Assembly (NCBI RefSeq): GCF_010668805.1
Contig: NZ_WUFT01000004.1
Span: forward strand, 248,001-312,000
Length of the DNA stretch: 64,000 bases
Source: Rhizobium phaseoli
GTDB lineage: Bacteria; Pseudomonadota; Alphaproteobacteria; Rhizobiales; Rhizobiaceae
Direction of reading: 5' to 3'
Below the pieces are notes generated by a model. The model was not told the origin of the DNA and ran no database searches. It saw only the letters and a list, made by a program, of their open reading frames with translations. The position numbers and the translations under genes were made by a program. Positions 63,499-64,000 of the stretch are shown here, piece after piece. Positions within the stretch are counted from its first letter, which is position 1. Each line of letters starts with the position of its first letter.

Positions 63499-63533
63499 CG
63501 AGGCGATGAGGGTGAGCGACGGTCGGAACCCTA

Positions 63534-64000
63534 TCAGGCGTGCGCCGATTCCCAGCCCAACATCGCCCGCTTGCGGGTGAGGCCCCAATGGTAACCGGTC
63601 AGTGCGCCGTTCTTGCCGAGCGCCCGGTGGCAGGGCACCACGAAGGAGATCGGGTTGGCCCCGACGGCGGCCCCCACGGCGCGCTGCGCCGTCGGCCGGC
63701 CGATATCATTGGCGATATCGGAATAGGTGACGGCCTTGCCGAACGGGATTTTCATGAGGCTCTGCCAGACACTCACCTGGAAATCCGTGCCGATCAGCAC
63801 GACCCGCAGCGGCTGTTCCGAAGACCATTTGCCAGGCTCGAAGATGCGGGCGGCATAGGGAACCGTCGCCTGCAGGTCCTCGGCATAGCAGGCGTTCGGC
63901 CAGCGGCAGGTCATATCTTCGAGGCAGGCCTTCTCGTCGCCGGAATCGCTGAAGGCAAGGCCGGCAAGGCCGCGGTCGGTCACCATGATCAGTGCGATGC
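63534..64000 (-). CDS. Ada/Ogt-type O6-alkylguanine-DNA alkyltransferase, 5' part missing
   Basis: The frame is open from the window edge (…IALIMVTDRGLAGLAFSD) to 63534. The alkyl-accepting cysteine is in FVVPCHRALGKNGALTGYHWG, and the DNA-binding helix region is FQVSVWQSLMKIPFGKAVTYSDIA with RAVGAAVGANP. It repairs O6-methylguanine by irreversible self-methylation. An ATG at 63986 is not a natural start, since the conserved strand continues upstream of it. An Ada-like fusion with an upstream AraC domain is likely but lies outside the window. Confidence 0.88.
   Translation of the reverse strand, partial: IALIMVTDRGLAGLAFSDSGDEKACLEDMTCRWPNACYAEDLQATVPYAARIFEPGKWSSEQPLRVVLIGTDFQVSVWQSLMKIPFGKAVTYSDIANDIGRPTAQRAVGAAVGANPISFVVPCHRALGKNGALTGYHWGLTRKRAMLGWESAHA

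Overview
The window looks like a stretch of chromosome from an alphaproteobacterium of the Rhizobium leguminosarum / R. etli type. This rests on the high GC content, a gene set typical of rhizobia (bifunctional lysine/ornithine decarboxylase, CobW GTPase with a WD40 partner, many LacI regulators, sugar ABC transporters with Gfo/Idh oxidoreductases), and several families of intergenic palindromes of the kind scattered through rhizobial genomes. No prophage, transposase, integrase, CRISPR array, rRNA or tRNA gene was recognised. About 63 protein genes are supported; two are cut by the window edges.

Layout. 0-4 kb: end of an unknown gene, a LacI regulator with a 2-hydroxyacid dehydrogenase, a MarR regulator divergent from a creatininase-family amidohydrolase. 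4-9 kb: histidine-rich CobW GTPase and WD40 protein behind a possible Zur box, a GNAT enzyme, CysE, a large structured palindrome, a diguanylate cyclase. 9-19 kb: lysine/ornithine decarboxylase with a long leader, a LysR regulator, a DUF1007/NicO nickel-cobalt export pair, GNAT and small membrane proteins, a DUF533 protein, KDPG aldolase, CYTH and CHAD genes, and the tRNA hydroxylase TrhO. 19-24 kb: a CHASE4-GGDEF-EAL protein, a family 1 beta-glucosidase and a DoxX protein.

23.7-35.5 kb is a carbohydrate island. A ribose-type ABC transporter, a TIM-barrel sugar isomerase/epimerase and a Gfo/Idh oxidoreductase lie divergent from a LacI regulator across twin operators. A second LacI regulator precedes xylB and xylA. 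35.6-40 kb holds an EmrAB-type efflux operon divergent from its TetR regulator, then an AraC regulator. 40-45 kb holds TerC, GltX, LysS and a hypothetical membrane protein. 45-52 kb is a LysR-linked polyamine-type ABC transporter with an aminobutyraldehyde dehydrogenase, arranged like E. coli ydcSTUV-patD.

52-56.4 kb holds a DUF1328 protein, a DUF3313-type lipoprotein whose reading frame seems broken at its end, an OmpR/EnvZ-type two-component pair and two orphan small proteins. 56.4-60.3 kb is the most interesting block: an ECF sigma factor and zinc-finger anti-sigma face a metallo-beta-lactamase-fold, TPR and DoxX operon. Both divergent promoters carry the same motif with identical spacing (GGAATAA, 15 bases, GRTCTAG), so the two operons probably form one sigma-controlled regulon. 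60.3-64 kb holds a DUF1345 protein, transaldolase divergent from a SorC-family sugar regulator, and the end of an Ada-type DNA alkyltransferase.
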